Assembly (NCBI RefSeq): GCF_002104515.1
Contig: NZ_NBOE01000005.1
Span: forward strand, 1-64,000
Reading direction: 5' to 3'
Source: Colwellia polaris
Lineage (GTDB): Bacteria; Pseudomonadota; Gammaproteobacteria; Enterobacterales; Alteromonadaceae
DNA: 64,000 bases
Both the position numbers and the translations under genes were made by a program. This document shows positions 18,220 through 28,060 of the stretch, piece after piece (the first letter of the stretch is position 1; every line of letters begins with the position of its first letter). The notes under the pieces are model-generated. The model ran no database searches. It was not told where the DNA came from and saw only the letters and a program-made list of their open reading frames with translations.

Positions 18220-19431
18220 ATGGATTTTGAATACAGTGACAAGGTTAAAGATTTAATTCAACGTGTAACAGCATTTATGGACGAGCATGTATACCCTGTT
18301 GAACAAAAAATGCATGAGCAAGTCGCCGAAAACCAATGGACTACACCGCCATTAATGGAAGAGTTAAAAGCCAAGGCAAAAGCCCAAGGCTTATGGAATT
18401 TATTTTTGCCCGTAAGTTACGGTAAATACAGTGCAGGCTTAACCAACCTAGAATACGCACCACTGGCTGAAATCATGGGTAAAGTTATGTGGGCACCTGA
18501 AGTGTTTAACTGTGCGGCACCAGATACCGGAAACATGGAAGTATTAGCTAAATACGGTAACGAAGCACAAAAGAAACAATGGTTAGAGCCGTTACTTGAG
18601 GGGAAAATTCGTTCGGCTTTTGCGATGACCGAGCCAGAAGTTGCTTCAAGTGATGCAACCAACATTGAATTACGTATTGAACGTGATGGCGATGAGTATG
18701 TTATCAACGGTCGTAAATTCTATATTAGTGGTGCTTGTCGCCAGCAATGCGAAATTATGATCGTCATGGGGAAAACAGATCCCGACAATAGCAATCGCTA
18801 CATTCAGCAATCTCAAGTTCTTGTTCCAATGAATACACCAGGTGTAACAAAAGTGCGTCCGATGCAAGTGTTTGGTTATAACGATGCACCAGAAGGGCAT
18901 GCAGAAATCACCTTTGAAAATGTACGTGTACCCGTTGAAAATATTATTGTTGGTGAAGGTAAAGGTTTTGAAATTGCCCAAGGTCGTTTAGGGCCAGGCC
19001 GTATTCATCATTGCATGCGTTCAATTGGCGTTGCTCAACGTGCACTTGATCTTATGTGTAGGCGAGTAAACGAGCGTGTGGTATTTGGTCGTCCTATGAT
19101 CAAGCAACAATCTATTCGTGAAGATATTGCTATCTCTGCTTGTCAAATTGAACAAGCACGACTAATGACTTTAAAAGCCGCTCACAAGATGGACACAGAA
19201 GGCAATAAAGCCGCAAAAGATATCATTGCGATGATAAAAATTGTTGCTCCTAATATGTCACTCGATGTGCTCGATCGCGCCATTCAATGTCATGGCGCCG
19301 TTGGTGTTAGCCAAGATACTTTCTTAGCGCATGCTTATGCTGGCCAACGTACGTTACGTTTAGCTGATGGTCCAGATCAAGTTCACATGATGCAATTAGG
19401 CCGTGACTTAGTTAAAAAAACGGTCGGCTAG
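18220..19431 (+). CDS. Acyl-CoA dehydrogenase, ACAD10/11-like
   Basis: This 403-residue flavoprotein has the standard acyl-CoA dehydrogenase domain order: helical N domain, beta domain with [11 protein letters not shown] at about 137-147, and C-terminal helical domain with the RVVFGRPM and [10 protein letters not shown] motifs. It resembles the dehydrogenase domain of ACAD10/ACAD11. The next gene, 40 bases downstream, encodes a kinase resembling their other domain. In that family the pair converts 4-hydroxyacyl-CoA to enoyl-CoA through a 4-phospho intermediate. Assignment of that substrate here is inference from the pairing. Confidence 0.9.
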   Translation: MDFEYSDKVKDLIQRVTAFMDEHVYPVEQKMHEQVAENQWTTPPLMEELKAKAKAQGLWNLFLPVSYGKYSAGLTNLEYAPLAEIMGKVMWAPEVFNCAAPDTGNMEVLAKYGNEAQKKQWLEPLLEGKIRSAFAMTEPEVASSDATNIELRIERDGDEYVINGRKFYISGACRQQCEIMIVMGKTDPDNSNRYIQQSQVLVPMNTPGVTKVRPMQVFGYNDAPEGHAEITFENVRVPVENIIVGEGKGFEIAQGRLGPGRIHHCMRSIGVAQRALDLMCRRVNERVVFGRPMIKQQSIREDIAISACQIEQARLMTLKAAHKMDTEGNKAAKDIIAMIKIVAPNMSLDVLDRAIQCHGAVGVSQDTFLAHAYAGQRTLRLADGPDQVHMMQLGRDLVKKTVG

Positions 19432-19471
19432 CTTTGTCTAGTTTAACAATTAAGTGAGAGCGTAGTTACAA

Positions 19472-20533
19472 ATGGAAGAAATGGATAAAACAACGAAAAC
19501 AGCAGCTAATGTTCCTTTTGACATGGAAACGTTAGCGCAATACCTAACATTGCATGTAAAGGGTTTTGCTGGGCCACTTACAGTGGAGAAATTCCCTGGT
19601 GGCCAATCAAACCCAACGTATAAGTTAACTGCTGCATCAGGTGTTTATGTATTACGCAGTCAACCAGCAGGTAAATTATTAAAGTCTGCGCATGCCGTTG
19701 ACCGGGAGTATCAAGTACTTGATGCTTTGAAAAATACGGATGTACCTGTGGCACAAGTTTATCATCTGTGCCGCGACACCAGTATTATCGGCACAATGTT
19801 TTATCTGATGGAGTTTTGTGATGGCACTGTTTATTGGAGTGCCTCGTTAGCTGAAGTTTCATCAAATAATGAAAGAACACAAATATACGATCAAATGAAT
19901 AAAGCACTAGTTGCGCTGCATAGTGTTGATATTAACACCACAGGCTTGTCTGAATACGGCAAAGCCGGTAATTATTTTCAACGCCAGTTTACTCGATGGC
20001 ACTCACAATATCGCGCGACACAATTAACAGAAATTCCTGCAATGGAATCGTTAATGTCATGGCTTGAAAGCCATTTACCTGAAGACGACGGACGTGTTTG
20101 CCTTGTTCATGGCGACTTTCGTTTGGACAATATTATGTTCGAACATAACAGTAGCAAAGTGATCGCGGTTTTAGATTGGGAGCTATCTACGCTTGGTCAT
20201 CCGTTTTCTGATCTCGCTTATCAATGTATGCAACTACGTATGCCCCAAGGCATGGGCACCATAGACGGACTAAAAGGTGTTGACCGTACAAGCATAGGTA
20301 TTCCGAGTGAAGAAGAATATGTTGCTGCGTATTGTCAACGCATGGGTATTGATCGAATAGAAAACTGGAGCTTTTATCTCGCGTTTAGTTTTTTCAGGCT
20401 AGCAGCCATTGTACAAGGCGTGGCAAAACGCGCATCACAAGGCAATGCTTCTAATGAACAAGCGAATAAAGTGGGTGCTTTTGTAGAACCACTAGCACAA
20501 ATGGCTTTAAGTATTATTGAAGAAGCGGATTAA
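19472..20533 (+). CDS. APH-fold kinase, ACAD10/11 kinase-domain / LvaA-like
   Basis: This 353-residue phosphotransferase of the aminoglycoside-phosphotransferase/choline-kinase fold shows the nucleotide-binding GGQSNPTYKL, the catalytic loop LVHGDFRLDNIMF and the metal-binding LDWELSTLGHP. All three are characteristic of the ACAD10/11 kinase domain and of LvaA of levulinate catabolism, which phosphorylate a 4-hydroxyacyl-CoA. It is not expected to be an antibiotic-resistance enzyme. It follows the acyl-CoA dehydrogenase by 40 bases, reproducing the two-domain eukaryotic protein as two genes. A start three codons downstream (ATG 19481) is possible. Confidence 0.9.
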   Translation: MEEMDKTTKTAANVPFDMETLAQYLTLHVKGFAGPLTVEKFPGGQSNPTYKLTAASGVYVLRSQPAGKLLKSAHAVDREYQVLDALKNTDVPVAQVYHLCRDTSIIGTMFYLMEFCDGTVYWSASLAEVSSNNERTQIYDQMNKALVALHSVDINTTGLSEYGKAGNYFQRQFTRWHSQYRATQLTEIPAMESLMSWLESHLPEDDGRVCLVHGDFRLDNIMFEHNSSKVIAVLDWELSTLGHPFSDLAYQCMQLRMPQGMGTIDGLKGVDRTSIGIPSEEEYVAAYCQRMGIDRIENWSFYLAFSFFRLAAIVQGVAKRASQGNASNEQANKVGAFVEPLAQMALSIIEEAD

Positions 20534-20665
20534 CATGAAAATTTAAGCGATATTTCAGCTGTATTTTAGCTAATTAATCAAATAAGTAATCAAACTATCG
20601 AGAAATAAAGGTAGTTACTATAACAACAATAACTGTTCAGACATCATGTGCTGTAAGGAAATAAA

Positions 20666-21427
20666 ATGGATCCATTATTAGATTTTACAGGAAAAGTAGC
20701 GGTAATCACGGGCGCTGCACAAGGTTTTGGTAAATTACTGGCAGAAGAGCTAGCCAAACGCGGTGCTAAGTTAGTCATTAGTGATATTAAAGATGACGCG
20801 GTACAAGCAGTCGCAAAAGCTATTTCTGCAACAGGCGCAGAAGTCATTGCCTTAGCAAGTGACGTATCTAAAAATGATGACTGTAAAGCTATGGTTGAAA
20901 CCGCAGTCAAAAATTTTGGTCGTGTTGATATTGGTGTTAATAATGCCGGTGTCGCACATGAGTTTATGCCACTGCACGATATTGATGAATCTATTATGGA
21001 CAGCCAATTTGCCATTAATGTTAAAGGTGTGCAATTTGGCATGCGCCATCAAATACAACAAATGTTAACACAAGGCGAAGGCGCAATTCTAAATGTGAGT
21101 TCTATGGCAGGACTAAATGGAGCAGCTAGAGGCAGTGCTTATGCTATGGCAAAGCACGCTGTAATTGGTTTAACTAAAACCGGTGCGGTTGAGTATGGTC
21201 GTAACAACATTCGTATCAATGCTATTTGCCCGTTTTTTACCTTAACACCTATGGTGACTAACTTTGCTGACGAAGTGCAACAACAAAAAATGAGCCGTGG
21301 TGCCCCTATGCACCGCTTAGGCGAGCCAAAAGAAATTGTTGCCATGATGCTCATGATGTTATCACCAGCGAATACCTATATGACAGGCCAATGTATCGCG
21401 ATAGATGGCGGCGTTTCGGCTCAATAG
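20666..21427 (+). CDS. SDR family oxidoreductase
   Basis: This 253-residue short-chain dehydrogenase has the cofactor motif TGAAQGFG (residues 16-23), NNAG, a catalytic Ser in LNVSSMAGL and Tyr-Lys in YAMAKHAV. It ends in AIDGGVSAQ. AAGGAAATAAA before the ATG gives a clear ribosome site. It would handle another hydroxyl/ketone step of the pathway; which one cannot be deduced. It shares only the family signatures with the SDRs at 16191 and 24035, so the three are not recent tandem duplicates. Confidence 0.9.
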   Translation: MDPLLDFTGKVAVITGAAQGFGKLLAEELAKRGAKLVISDIKDDAVQAVAKAISATGAEVIALASDVSKNDDCKAMVETAVKNFGRVDIGVNNAGVAHEFMPLHDIDESIMDSQFAINVKGVQFGMRHQIQQMLTQGEGAILNVSSMAGLNGAARGSAYAMAKHAVIGLTKTGAVEYGRNNIRINAICPFFTLTPMVTNFADEVQQQKMSRGAPMHRLGEPKEIVAMMLMMLSPANTYMTGQCIAIDGGVSAQ

Positions 21428-21551
21428 TACTGAATAGTGAGTAATCAATATTTTTATGTAAGATGTTGATTTTAAGTAAGTATGTTAACCATGGTGTGTT
21501 ATCAATTATGGTTGATATGACTGATAAGTTAAAAGATAAGAAGAGAAAAGT

Positions 21552-23357
21552 ATGACAGCTACATTAATGAATGAACGAGATCTTGAATTTATGCTCTATG
21601 AGCTTTTTGATAGTGAGTCATTGATCGAAAGATCCCGTTATCAAGACCATGATCGTCAGACTTTTAATGAAGTCATTAATACTGCTAAGGCGATAGCTGA
21701 AAAGCATTTTTTACCTATTCGTCAAAAACTCGATACTCATCAGCCGACCTTTGATGGTAAAAAAGTCACACTTATTCCTGAGCTTAAACCCGCTATTGAA
21801 GCCGTTATAGCCTCAGGCATTTCTTCAGCAACCGCAGACTACGAATTAAATGGTATGCAATTGCCTCCTATTGTTGCCAGTGTTGCAAGTACGTATTTAA
21901 CAGCAGCTGGTGGTGTTGGTTTAGGCTATAACATGCTCACGAATGCCAATGCTAATTTACTAGAAGCCCATGGCAGTGAAGCCCTGATTGAAAAATGGGT
22001 CAAGCCAATGCGCTCAGGTCGCTTCATGGGTACTATGGCGATGACAGAGCCAGGTAGTGGCTCAGGCTTGGGTGATTTAATTACAAAAGCCGTGAAAGCT
22101 GAAGATGGAACTTACCGTATAAGCGGCAATAAAATTTATATATCGGGTGGCGATCATAATTTAAGTGAAAATATCGTTCATTTAGTTTTGGCGCGAGTTC
22201 AAGGTGCACCTAAAGGTGTCAAAGGTATATCACTGTTTGTGGTACCTAAAATTTTAGTCAACGATGACGGTACGTTAGGTGCTGATAATGAAGTAGCACT
22301 CGCGGGGTTATTTCATAAAATGGGTGGCCGTGCACAAACGTCAACGGCGTTAAGTTTTGGTGAAAAAGACGGTGCCATAGGTTACTTAGTGGGTGAAGAA
22401 AACCAAGGTCTTAAGTACATGTTTCATATGATGAATGAAGCACGCATTATGGTAGGTACAAGTGGGGCGACCTTGGCGGTTGCGGGCTATCAATATGCTG
22501 TTGACTACGCAAAAAACCGACCACAAGGGCGGTTACCTTCATGTAAAGATCCTTTATCTCCTATGGTTAATATTATTGAACATGCTGATGTGCGCCGTAT
22601 GTTACTGGCACAAAAAGCATATGCAGAAGGTGCACTTGCACTTGTCTTGTATGGCACACAATTAAGTGATGACGAAAAAACGGCTCCAAGCCAAGAAGCA
22701 CGCGAGTATGCGCATACGTTATTAGACTTTCTAACGCCTATCATCAAAACATGGCCATCAGAGTACGGCACAAAAGCTAATGATTTCGCCATTCAAGTAC
22801 TTGGTGGACATGGCTATATTAATGAACATCCTGTCGAACTGTTTTATCGTGACAACCGCTTAAACGCCATTCATGAAGGAACAACTGGTATTCAATCACT
22901 GGATTTACTGACCCGAAAAGTGCCGATGAATAAAATGGCGGGTTACGCTGCCACCTTAAATGAAATTTACAAAACCATCGAGCAAGCCAAACAACACAGT
23001 AATTTAACGGAATTTTCAGCACAGCTTGCTGATGCAGTTGAAACCCTGAAAAAAACCACAGATGTTGTATTAACCGCTATGCAAACCAGCCATATCGATT
23101 TAGCACTGGCAAATTCAGTTAAATATTTAGAGCTGTTTGGTCACGTTATTGTGGGTTGGTTATGGTTAAAGCAGGGCATAGTAGCCAGTAAAGCGTTAAG
23201 CCAGCAGCCACACCAAGCTGACGAAGACTTTTATCACGGGAAACTACAAGCATTACAATATTTCTATCGTTTTGAACTACCAGAAATAGCGCTGTGGTCG
23301 AGTATTCTAAGAAAAAGTGATAGCACAACCTATGACATGAAAGTCGCTTGGTTCTAA
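21552..23357 (+). CDS. Acyl-CoA dehydrogenase, long DmdC/FadE-like type
   Basis: This 601-residue member is of the long acyl-CoA dehydrogenase subfamily that includes 3-methylmercaptopropionyl-CoA dehydrogenase (DmdC). It shows the AMTEPGSGSGLGD substrate/FAD loop, RISGNKIYISGGDH, and the catalytic Glu region HEGTTGIQSLDLL at about residues 435-447, plus the extra C-terminal helical domain. It is similar in length and layout to the acyl-CoA dehydrogenase at 41962. It probably introduces the alpha-beta double bond into an acyl-CoA of this pathway. No DMSP genes are nearby, so a DmdC role is not claimed. Confidence 0.92.
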   Translation: MTATLMNERDLEFMLYELFDSESLIERSRYQDHDRQTFNEVINTAKAIAEKHFLPIRQKLDTHQPTFDGKKVTLIPELKPAIEAVIASGISSATADYELNGMQLPPIVASVASTYLTAAGGVGLGYNMLTNANANLLEAHGSEALIEKWVKPMRSGRFMGTMAMTEPGSGSGLGDLITKAVKAEDGTYRISGNKIYISGGDHNLSENIVHLVLARVQGAPKGVKGISLFVVPKILVNDDGTLGADNEVALAGLFHKMGGRAQTSTALSFGEKDGAIGYLVGEENQGLKYMFHMMNEARIMVGTSGATLAVAGYQYAVDYAKNRPQGRLPSCKDPLSPMVNIIEHADVRRMLLAQKAYAEGALALVLYGTQLSDDEKTAPSQEAREYAHTLLDFLTPIIKTWPSEYGTKANDFAIQVLGGHGYINEHPVELFYRDNRLNAIHEGTTGIQSLDLLTRKVPMNKMAGYAATLNEIYKTIEQAKQHSNLTEFSAQLADAVETLKKTTDVVLTAMQTSHIDLALANSVKYLELFGHVIVGWLWLKQGIVASKALSQQPHQADEDFYHGKLQALQYFYRFELPEIALWSSILRKSDSTTYDMKVAWF

Positions 23358-23495
23358 AGGATCATGACGCACTCTAATGTTCTTTAAGGCTTTAGCTGTT
23401 GCAAGTATCAGGCTTTAAGGATTTAAGGGTATTAATTAACATAATTAGTTTTACTAACTGATTTAAAAACAATTTTAGCTAAATAGGGATTTACT

Positions 23496-23957
23496 ATGCC
23501 AACAATAATAAAAAAAGACCAAATAGCCGATTACATAGGCTTTCAAGCCGAGCCAACCCCTTGGCACGAAATCACTCAATCACAAATTAATCAATTTGCT
23601 GATTGTACGCTCGATCATCAATTTATTCATGTTGATGAAGAAAAGGCTAAAGCTACACCGTTTGGTTCGACCATCGCACACGGGTTTTTGTCGTTGTCTA
23701 TGTTGTCGCATTTTGCTGAAGACTTCAGCATTATTATCGAAGGCTTTTATATGGGCTTAAATGCTGGCTTCGATAAAGTTAGATTTTTACAACCGGTTAA
23801 AGTTAATAGCCGTGTTCGTGCACACGCAAAAACACTGGTTATCGAAGAGAAAAAGCCGGGTCAGTATCGTTTATGTACTGAAGTTACCGTGGAAATAGAA
23901 GGTTGTGATACACCAGCGCTTGTTGCCGAGTGGGTATCAGTACAAATGGTTAAATAA
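23496..23957 (+). CDS. MaoC-like (R)-specific enoyl-CoA hydratase
   Basis: This 153-residue hot-dog protein carries the hydratase-2 motif: Asp and His in TLDHQFIHVDEEKA, followed by STIAHGFLSLS. It hydrates trans-2-enoyl-CoA to (3R)-3-hydroxyacyl-CoA. The next gene encodes a (3R)-hydroxyacyl-CoA dehydrogenase-like SDR, so the two reproduce the two activities of peroxisomal multifunctional enzyme 2. It is preceded by a 138-base gap that could hold a secondary promoter, though none is clear. Confidence 0.92.
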   Translation: MPTIIKKDQIADYIGFQAEPTPWHEITQSQINQFADCTLDHQFIHVDEEKAKATPFGSTIAHGFLSLSMLSHFAEDFSIIIEGFYMGLNAGFDKVRFLQPVKVNSRVRAHAKTLVIEEKKPGQYRLCTEVTVEIEGCDTPALVAEWVSVQMVK

Positions 23958-24034
23958 TTTTAGTTAGCTAGTTTTCATTAGTTAGATTTCATTAGATAGT
24001 TTCGATTAGAAAAAGAACATTTTAAGGAAGTATT

Positions 24035-24955
24035 ATGTCAATCAGTTTTGAAGGTAAAGTTGCCATTGTTACTGGCGCTGGTAATGGTTTAGGGCGGTCT
24101 CACGCATTAGCGCTTGCTGCGCGTGGTGCAAAAGTTGTCGTTAATGATTTAGGCGGTGCTCGTGATGGTAGTGGCGCTTCGTCAGAAGCTTCTCAAGAAG
24201 TGGTACGTTTAATTGAAGAAAACGGCGGTGAAGCAATCAGCCATGGCGCTAATGTCGCCAACTTTGATGAAGTACAAGACATGGTAAACCAAACCATGGA
24301 AAAGTGGGGCCGTGTTGATATCCTTATCAATAATGCGGGTATTTTACGCGATAAATCGTTCTCAAAAATGACACTTGATGACTTTAAATTAGTCATGGAT
24401 GTGCATGTTATGGGCTCTGTAAACTGTACGAAAGCTGTATGGGAAATTATGCGTGAGCAAAATTATGGTCGTATTGTCATGACTACCTCGTCGAGTGGTA
24501 TGTACGGAAACTTTGGTCAATCGAATTACGGTGCAGCCAAAATGGCCGTATTAGGTTTGATGAATACCTTAGTACTCGAAGGCGCAAAAAATAACATTCG
24601 TATTAACGCTCTCGCACCCACTGCTGGTACACGAATGACCGAAGATTTAATGCCACCAGAGATTGTTCGCGCCTTTGCACCAGAGGCTGTTACTGCTGGT
24701 ATGTTAACACTATGTGATGACGATGCCCCCAATCGTTTTATTTTATGTGCCGGTGCCGGTGGTTATTCTAGTGCGAGTATTTTTGAAACAGAAGGGTGCT
24801 TTATTCCACAACATCAGCAAAGCCCTGAAGCTGTTCGAGAGCACTGGGAAGCGCTAACAGATATCTCACAGCACGCAGAATTACCTTCAGGTGCAAAACA
24901 AGGTGAAAAGTTTGTTTTAAAGGCAATGGCGTTTATGAAATCACAACAAAAGTAG
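24035..24955 (+). CDS. HSD17B4/MFE-2-type (3R)-hydroxyacyl-CoA dehydrogenase
   Basis: This 306-residue SDR of the peroxisomal MFE-2 N-terminal type has TGAGNGLGRSHAL, the characteristic VVNDLGGARDGSG, NNAGILRDKSF, and Tyr-Lys in YGAAKMAVLGL. The extra 50 residues at the C terminus are normal for this subfamily. It oxidises (3R)-hydroxyacyl-CoA to 3-ketoacyl-CoA with NAD. It follows MaoC and precedes thiolase, giving a complete hydratase-dehydrogenase-thiolase order. Confidence 0.93.
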   Translation: MSISFEGKVAIVTGAGNGLGRSHALALAARGAKVVVNDLGGARDGSGASSEASQEVVRLIEENGGEAISHGANVANFDEVQDMVNQTMEKWGRVDILINNAGILRDKSFSKMTLDDFKLVMDVHVMGSVNCTKAVWEIMREQNYGRIVMTTSSSGMYGNFGQSNYGAAKMAVLGLMNTLVLEGAKNNIRINALAPTAGTRMTEDLMPPEIVRAFAPEAVTAGMLTLCDDDAPNRFILCAGAGGYSSASIFETEGCFIPQHQQSPEAVREHWEALTDISQHAELPSGAKQGEKFVLKAMAFMKSQQK

Positions 24956-25030
24956 TTACGCGTTACCAAGTTGTTTTTATTAAACTAATTATTTATCAAT
25001 AGATTATAAAAAAATCAATAGGAAATCATC

Positions 25031-26212
25031 ATGAGAGAAGCAGTAATTGTATCCGTCGCTCGAACACCCATTGGTAAAGCATATCGTGGGGCATTTAATG
25101 ATTTATCGGCACCAACTTTGGCGGCAGTTGCAGTAAAAGCCGCTGTTGAACGCGCAGGGATAGACGCCAATGAAATTGAAGATTGTATTTTCGGCGCTGC
25201 CTTAACACAAGGCAATCAAGGGATGAACTTTGGACGTCAAGTTGCCATGGCAGCACAGTTACCCGTGTCAGTTGCTGGTATGACAATCGACCGACAATGT
25301 TCTTCTGGTTTAATGTCAATCGCTACAGCAGCCAACCATATTGTTTGTGATGGCGCACAAGTAATGGTAGCCGGTGGTTGTGATTCAATCAGTTTAGTGC
25401 AGAACGATAAAATGAACATGTACCGTGCTGTTGACCCAAGTGTAAAAGCATATCGTCCAGCGACTTACATGCCAATGCTTGATACCGCAGAAGTTGTCGC
25501 AAACCGCTATAACATTTCAAGAGCAGAACAAGACGCCTATGCACTAAAGTCTCAACAACGCACAGCAGCAGCGCAAGCAGCAAATAAGTTTGATGACGAA
25601 ATTGTACCAGTAACCGCAACGAAACTGGTTATGGATAAAGCTACTGGTGATATAAGTAAAGAAGACGTTACTTTAACGAAAGACGAAGGTAACCGTCCTT
25701 CAACAAACCTCGAGGGCTTATCTGCACTTAAAGCCGTAAAAGAAAACGGTTCAATTACTGGCGGTAACGCTTCGCAGTTGTCTGATGGCGCAGCCGCAGT
25801 GGTCATGATGGAAGCTGAACTTGCCAAAGAACGTGGTCTTAAACCTTTAGGTGCATACCGAGGTATGGTTGTTGCTGGTTGTGAACCTGATGAAATGGGC
25901 ATCGGGCCAATCTTCGCCATTCCCAAGTTACTTGAGCGTAATAACCTCACCATGGACGATATTGGTTTATGGGAAATAAACGAAGCCTTTGCAGTACAAG
26001 TTTTATACTGTGCAGAAAAACTAGGTATTCCTGAAGATCGCCTTAACGTCAATGGTGGGGCAATATCTATTGGTCATCCTTATGGTATGAGCGGCACGCG
26101 TATGGTTATGCATGCCTTAATTGAAGGAAAACGCCGTGGTGTTAAATATGTTGTCATCAGTATGTGTATTGGTGGTGGACAAGGTGCTGCAGGATTATTT
26201 GAAGTACTGTAA
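25031..26212 (+). CDS. Thiolase (acetyl-CoA C-acyltransferase)
   Basis: This 393-residue thiolase has the nucleophile Cys90 in DRQCSSGL, the His in [15 protein letters not shown] and the second Cys in [11 protein letters not shown]. Length and motifs are those of degradative thiolases. It would cleave the 3-ketoacyl-CoA made by the SDR encoded 75 bases upstream. The start fits the family N terminus ([15 protein letters not shown]). Confidence 0.95.
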   Translation: MREAVIVSVARTPIGKAYRGAFNDLSAPTLAAVAVKAAVERAGIDANEIEDCIFGAALTQGNQGMNFGRQVAMAAQLPVSVAGMTIDRQCSSGLMSIATAANHIVCDGAQVMVAGGCDSISLVQNDKMNMYRAVDPSVKAYRPATYMPMLDTAEVVANRYNISRAEQDAYALKSQQRTAAAQAANKFDDEIVPVTATKLVMDKATGDISKEDVTLTKDEGNRPSTNLEGLSALKAVKENGSITGGNASQLSDGAAAVVMMEAELAKERGLKPLGAYRGMVVAGCEPDEMGIGPIFAIPKLLERNNLTMDDIGLWEINEAFAVQVLYCAEKLGIPEDRLNVNGGAISIGHPYGMSGTRMVMHALIEGKRRGVKYVVISMCIGGGQGAAGLFEVL

Positions 26213-26284
26213 TGATTAGCGCAATATAGAACGGCAAAAAAATAATAACATTGTCGTAATAACAAGTAGTTGGGGGATAAATAA

Positions 26285-27943
26285 ATGGATAAAATTTGGC
26301 TTGAAAAGAGTTACCCGTCGGGTGTTGAGTTTGAAATAAACCCAGATAAATATAGTTCAATAGCAGATTTATTTTTTAAATATACGAAACAATATAGTAG
26401 TAACACTGCATTCATCAACATGGGTTCAAGTATTACTTACCAAGAGTTATTAGAGCAAGCAACAGCTTTTGCTGCCTATTTACAAAAAGACTTAGGCTTA
26501 GTAAAAGGCGATAAGTTTGCCATTATGATCCCAAATCTTTTGCAATATCCAATTGCATTATTTGGTGCGTTAATTTCAGGGTTAACCGTTGTTAATGTTA
26601 ACCCTTTGTACACTCCGCGAGAATTGCAGCATCAATTAAAAGATTCAGGTGCAAAATCTATTTTGATCTTAGAAAATTTCGCTAATGTACTTGAAACCGT
26701 TATAGCTAAAACAGATGTACAGCAAGTTATTATTACCCGTGTTGGCGACCGCTTAAGTGCTGTTAAAGGTGCTATCGTTAATAGCGTCATTAAATATGTA
26801 AAAAAACAAGTCCCTTCTTACCATTTGCCTGGCGCGATTAAGTTTAATCAAGCTATGGCTAAAGGCGCAGCATTAAACTTTACACCTGTTAATGTTGTTG
26901 GCGAAGATTTAGCTTTTTTACAGTATACCGGTGGTACTACAGGACCTTCGAAAGGTGCAATGTTAACGCACCGAAATTTAATTGCTAACGTTGAGCAATC
27001 AAACGCCTCAACAAAAAATGTTTACGAAGTGGGTAATGAAATGATGGTTACCGCATTGCCGCTTTATCATATTTTTGCACTTACCTCGAACTGCCTTTGT
27101 TTTATTCCTTTTGGTGGCGCTAATTTATTGATCACCAATCCAAGAGATATGCCTGGTTTTGTTAAAGAATTAGGTAAATATCCTTTTACCGCTATTACCG
27201 GTGTAAATACCTTATTCAATGGTTTATTACATACACCTGGCTTCGATAAACTCGATTTTAGTACCTTAAAACTTGGTTTTGGTGGTGGCATGGCCGTGCA
27301 ACGTCCTGTTGCTGAACTTTGGGAGAAAGTTACCGGTACACGTTTACTCGAAGGTTACGGCTTAACGGAATGTTCTCCATTAGTTACCATGAGCCCGTAT
27401 ACCCAAGAAAGTTACAATGGATCAATTGGTGTGCCTGCTCCATCTACTGATGTTCGTTTAATTGGTGATGACGGTGAAGAAGTCGCAATAGGGCAACCAG
27501 GCGAAATGTGGGTAAAAGGGCCACAAGTCATGAAAGGCTACTACAATCGCCAAGATGCCACTGATGAAGTGTTAAAAGATGGTTGGTTAGCTACAGGTGA
27601 TATTGCTACGGTTGACGAGGAAGGGTTCTTTAGAATTGTTGATCGTAAAAAAGACATGATAATCGTTTCGGGATTTAACGTTTTCCCAAATGAAATCGAA
27701 GAAGTGCTTGTTATGCATGCAGGTATACTTGAGGCCGCGGCTATTGGCGTTAAAAACGATGCAACTGGCGAAGCTGTTAAAGTATTTATCGTGAAAAAGG
27801 ATCCTGACTTAACTGAACAAGATGTATTTGATCACTGCAACGAAATGCTAACAAACTATAAACGACCTAAGTTTGTTGAGTTTATGGTTGAGTTACCTAA
27901 AACCAATGTGGGTAAAGTATTGCGCAAAGAGCTTAGAAAGTAG
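26285..27943 (+). CDS. Long-chain fatty-acid-CoA ligase, FadD-like
   Basis: This 552-residue AMP-forming ligase has the P-loop [14 protein letters not shown] (about residues 219-232), the GYGLTECSP adenylate motif, [12 protein letters not shown], the hinge region [15 protein letters not shown], and the catalytic Lys in [10 protein letters not shown] at the extreme C terminus. It activates a carboxylic acid to its CoA ester, which is the entry step of the pathway. It is similar to FadD, but a narrower substrate is likely given the specialised neighbours. Confidence 0.95.
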   Translation: MDKIWLEKSYPSGVEFEINPDKYSSIADLFFKYTKQYSSNTAFINMGSSITYQELLEQATAFAAYLQKDLGLVKGDKFAIMIPNLLQYPIALFGALISGLTVVNVNPLYTPRELQHQLKDSGAKSILILENFANVLETVIAKTDVQQVIITRVGDRLSAVKGAIVNSVIKYVKKQVPSYHLPGAIKFNQAMAKGAALNFTPVNVVGEDLAFLQYTGGTTGPSKGAMLTHRNLIANVEQSNASTKNVYEVGNEMMVTALPLYHIFALTSNCLCFIPFGGANLLITNPRDMPGFVKELGKYPFTAITGVNTLFNGLLHTPGFDKLDFSTLKLGFGGGMAVQRPVAELWEKVTGTRLLEGYGLTECSPLVTMSPYTQESYNGSIGVPAPSTDVRLIGDDGEEVAIGQPGEMWVKGPQVMKGYYNRQDATDEVLKDGWLATGDIATVDEEGFFRIVDRKKDMIIVSGFNVFPNEIEEVLVMHAGILEAAAIGVKNDATGEAVKVFIVKKDPDLTEQDVFDHCNEMLTNYKRPKFVEFMVELPKTNVGKVLRKELRK

Positions 27944-27968
27944 CGCAATAGATTATCGTTAAGTTAAT

Positions 27969-28034
27969 GTTAAGTTAACGATAACTTAACACAACCTTAC
28001 AGCCACCTTCTTAGCGCTTACTTAGGCTAAGAAG
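27969..28034 (+). promoter_or_regulatory. Two adjacent hairpins between ligase and reductase genes
   Basis: GTTAAGTTA/TAACTTAAC at 27969-27990 and CTTCTTAGC/GCTAAGAAG at 28007-28034 form two stems in the 117-base gap. Neither is followed by a strong T run. They may process or stabilise the long transcript, or mark partial termination. Confidence 0.45.
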
Positions 28035-28060
28035 AAACTGAAATATCAAAGAGAAATATA

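Noticed and set aside
19472-20533. Aminoglycoside-resistance phosphotransferase
   Set aside because: The fold is shared, but the HGDFRLDN and LDWELSTLGHP motifs and the acyl-CoA dehydrogenase neighbour match the ACAD10/11 kinase group.
21552-23357. DMSP degradation (DmdC) locus
   Set aside because: The protein is of the DmdC-like length class, but no dmdA, dmdB or dmdD is nearby and the class includes other acyl-CoA dehydrogenases.
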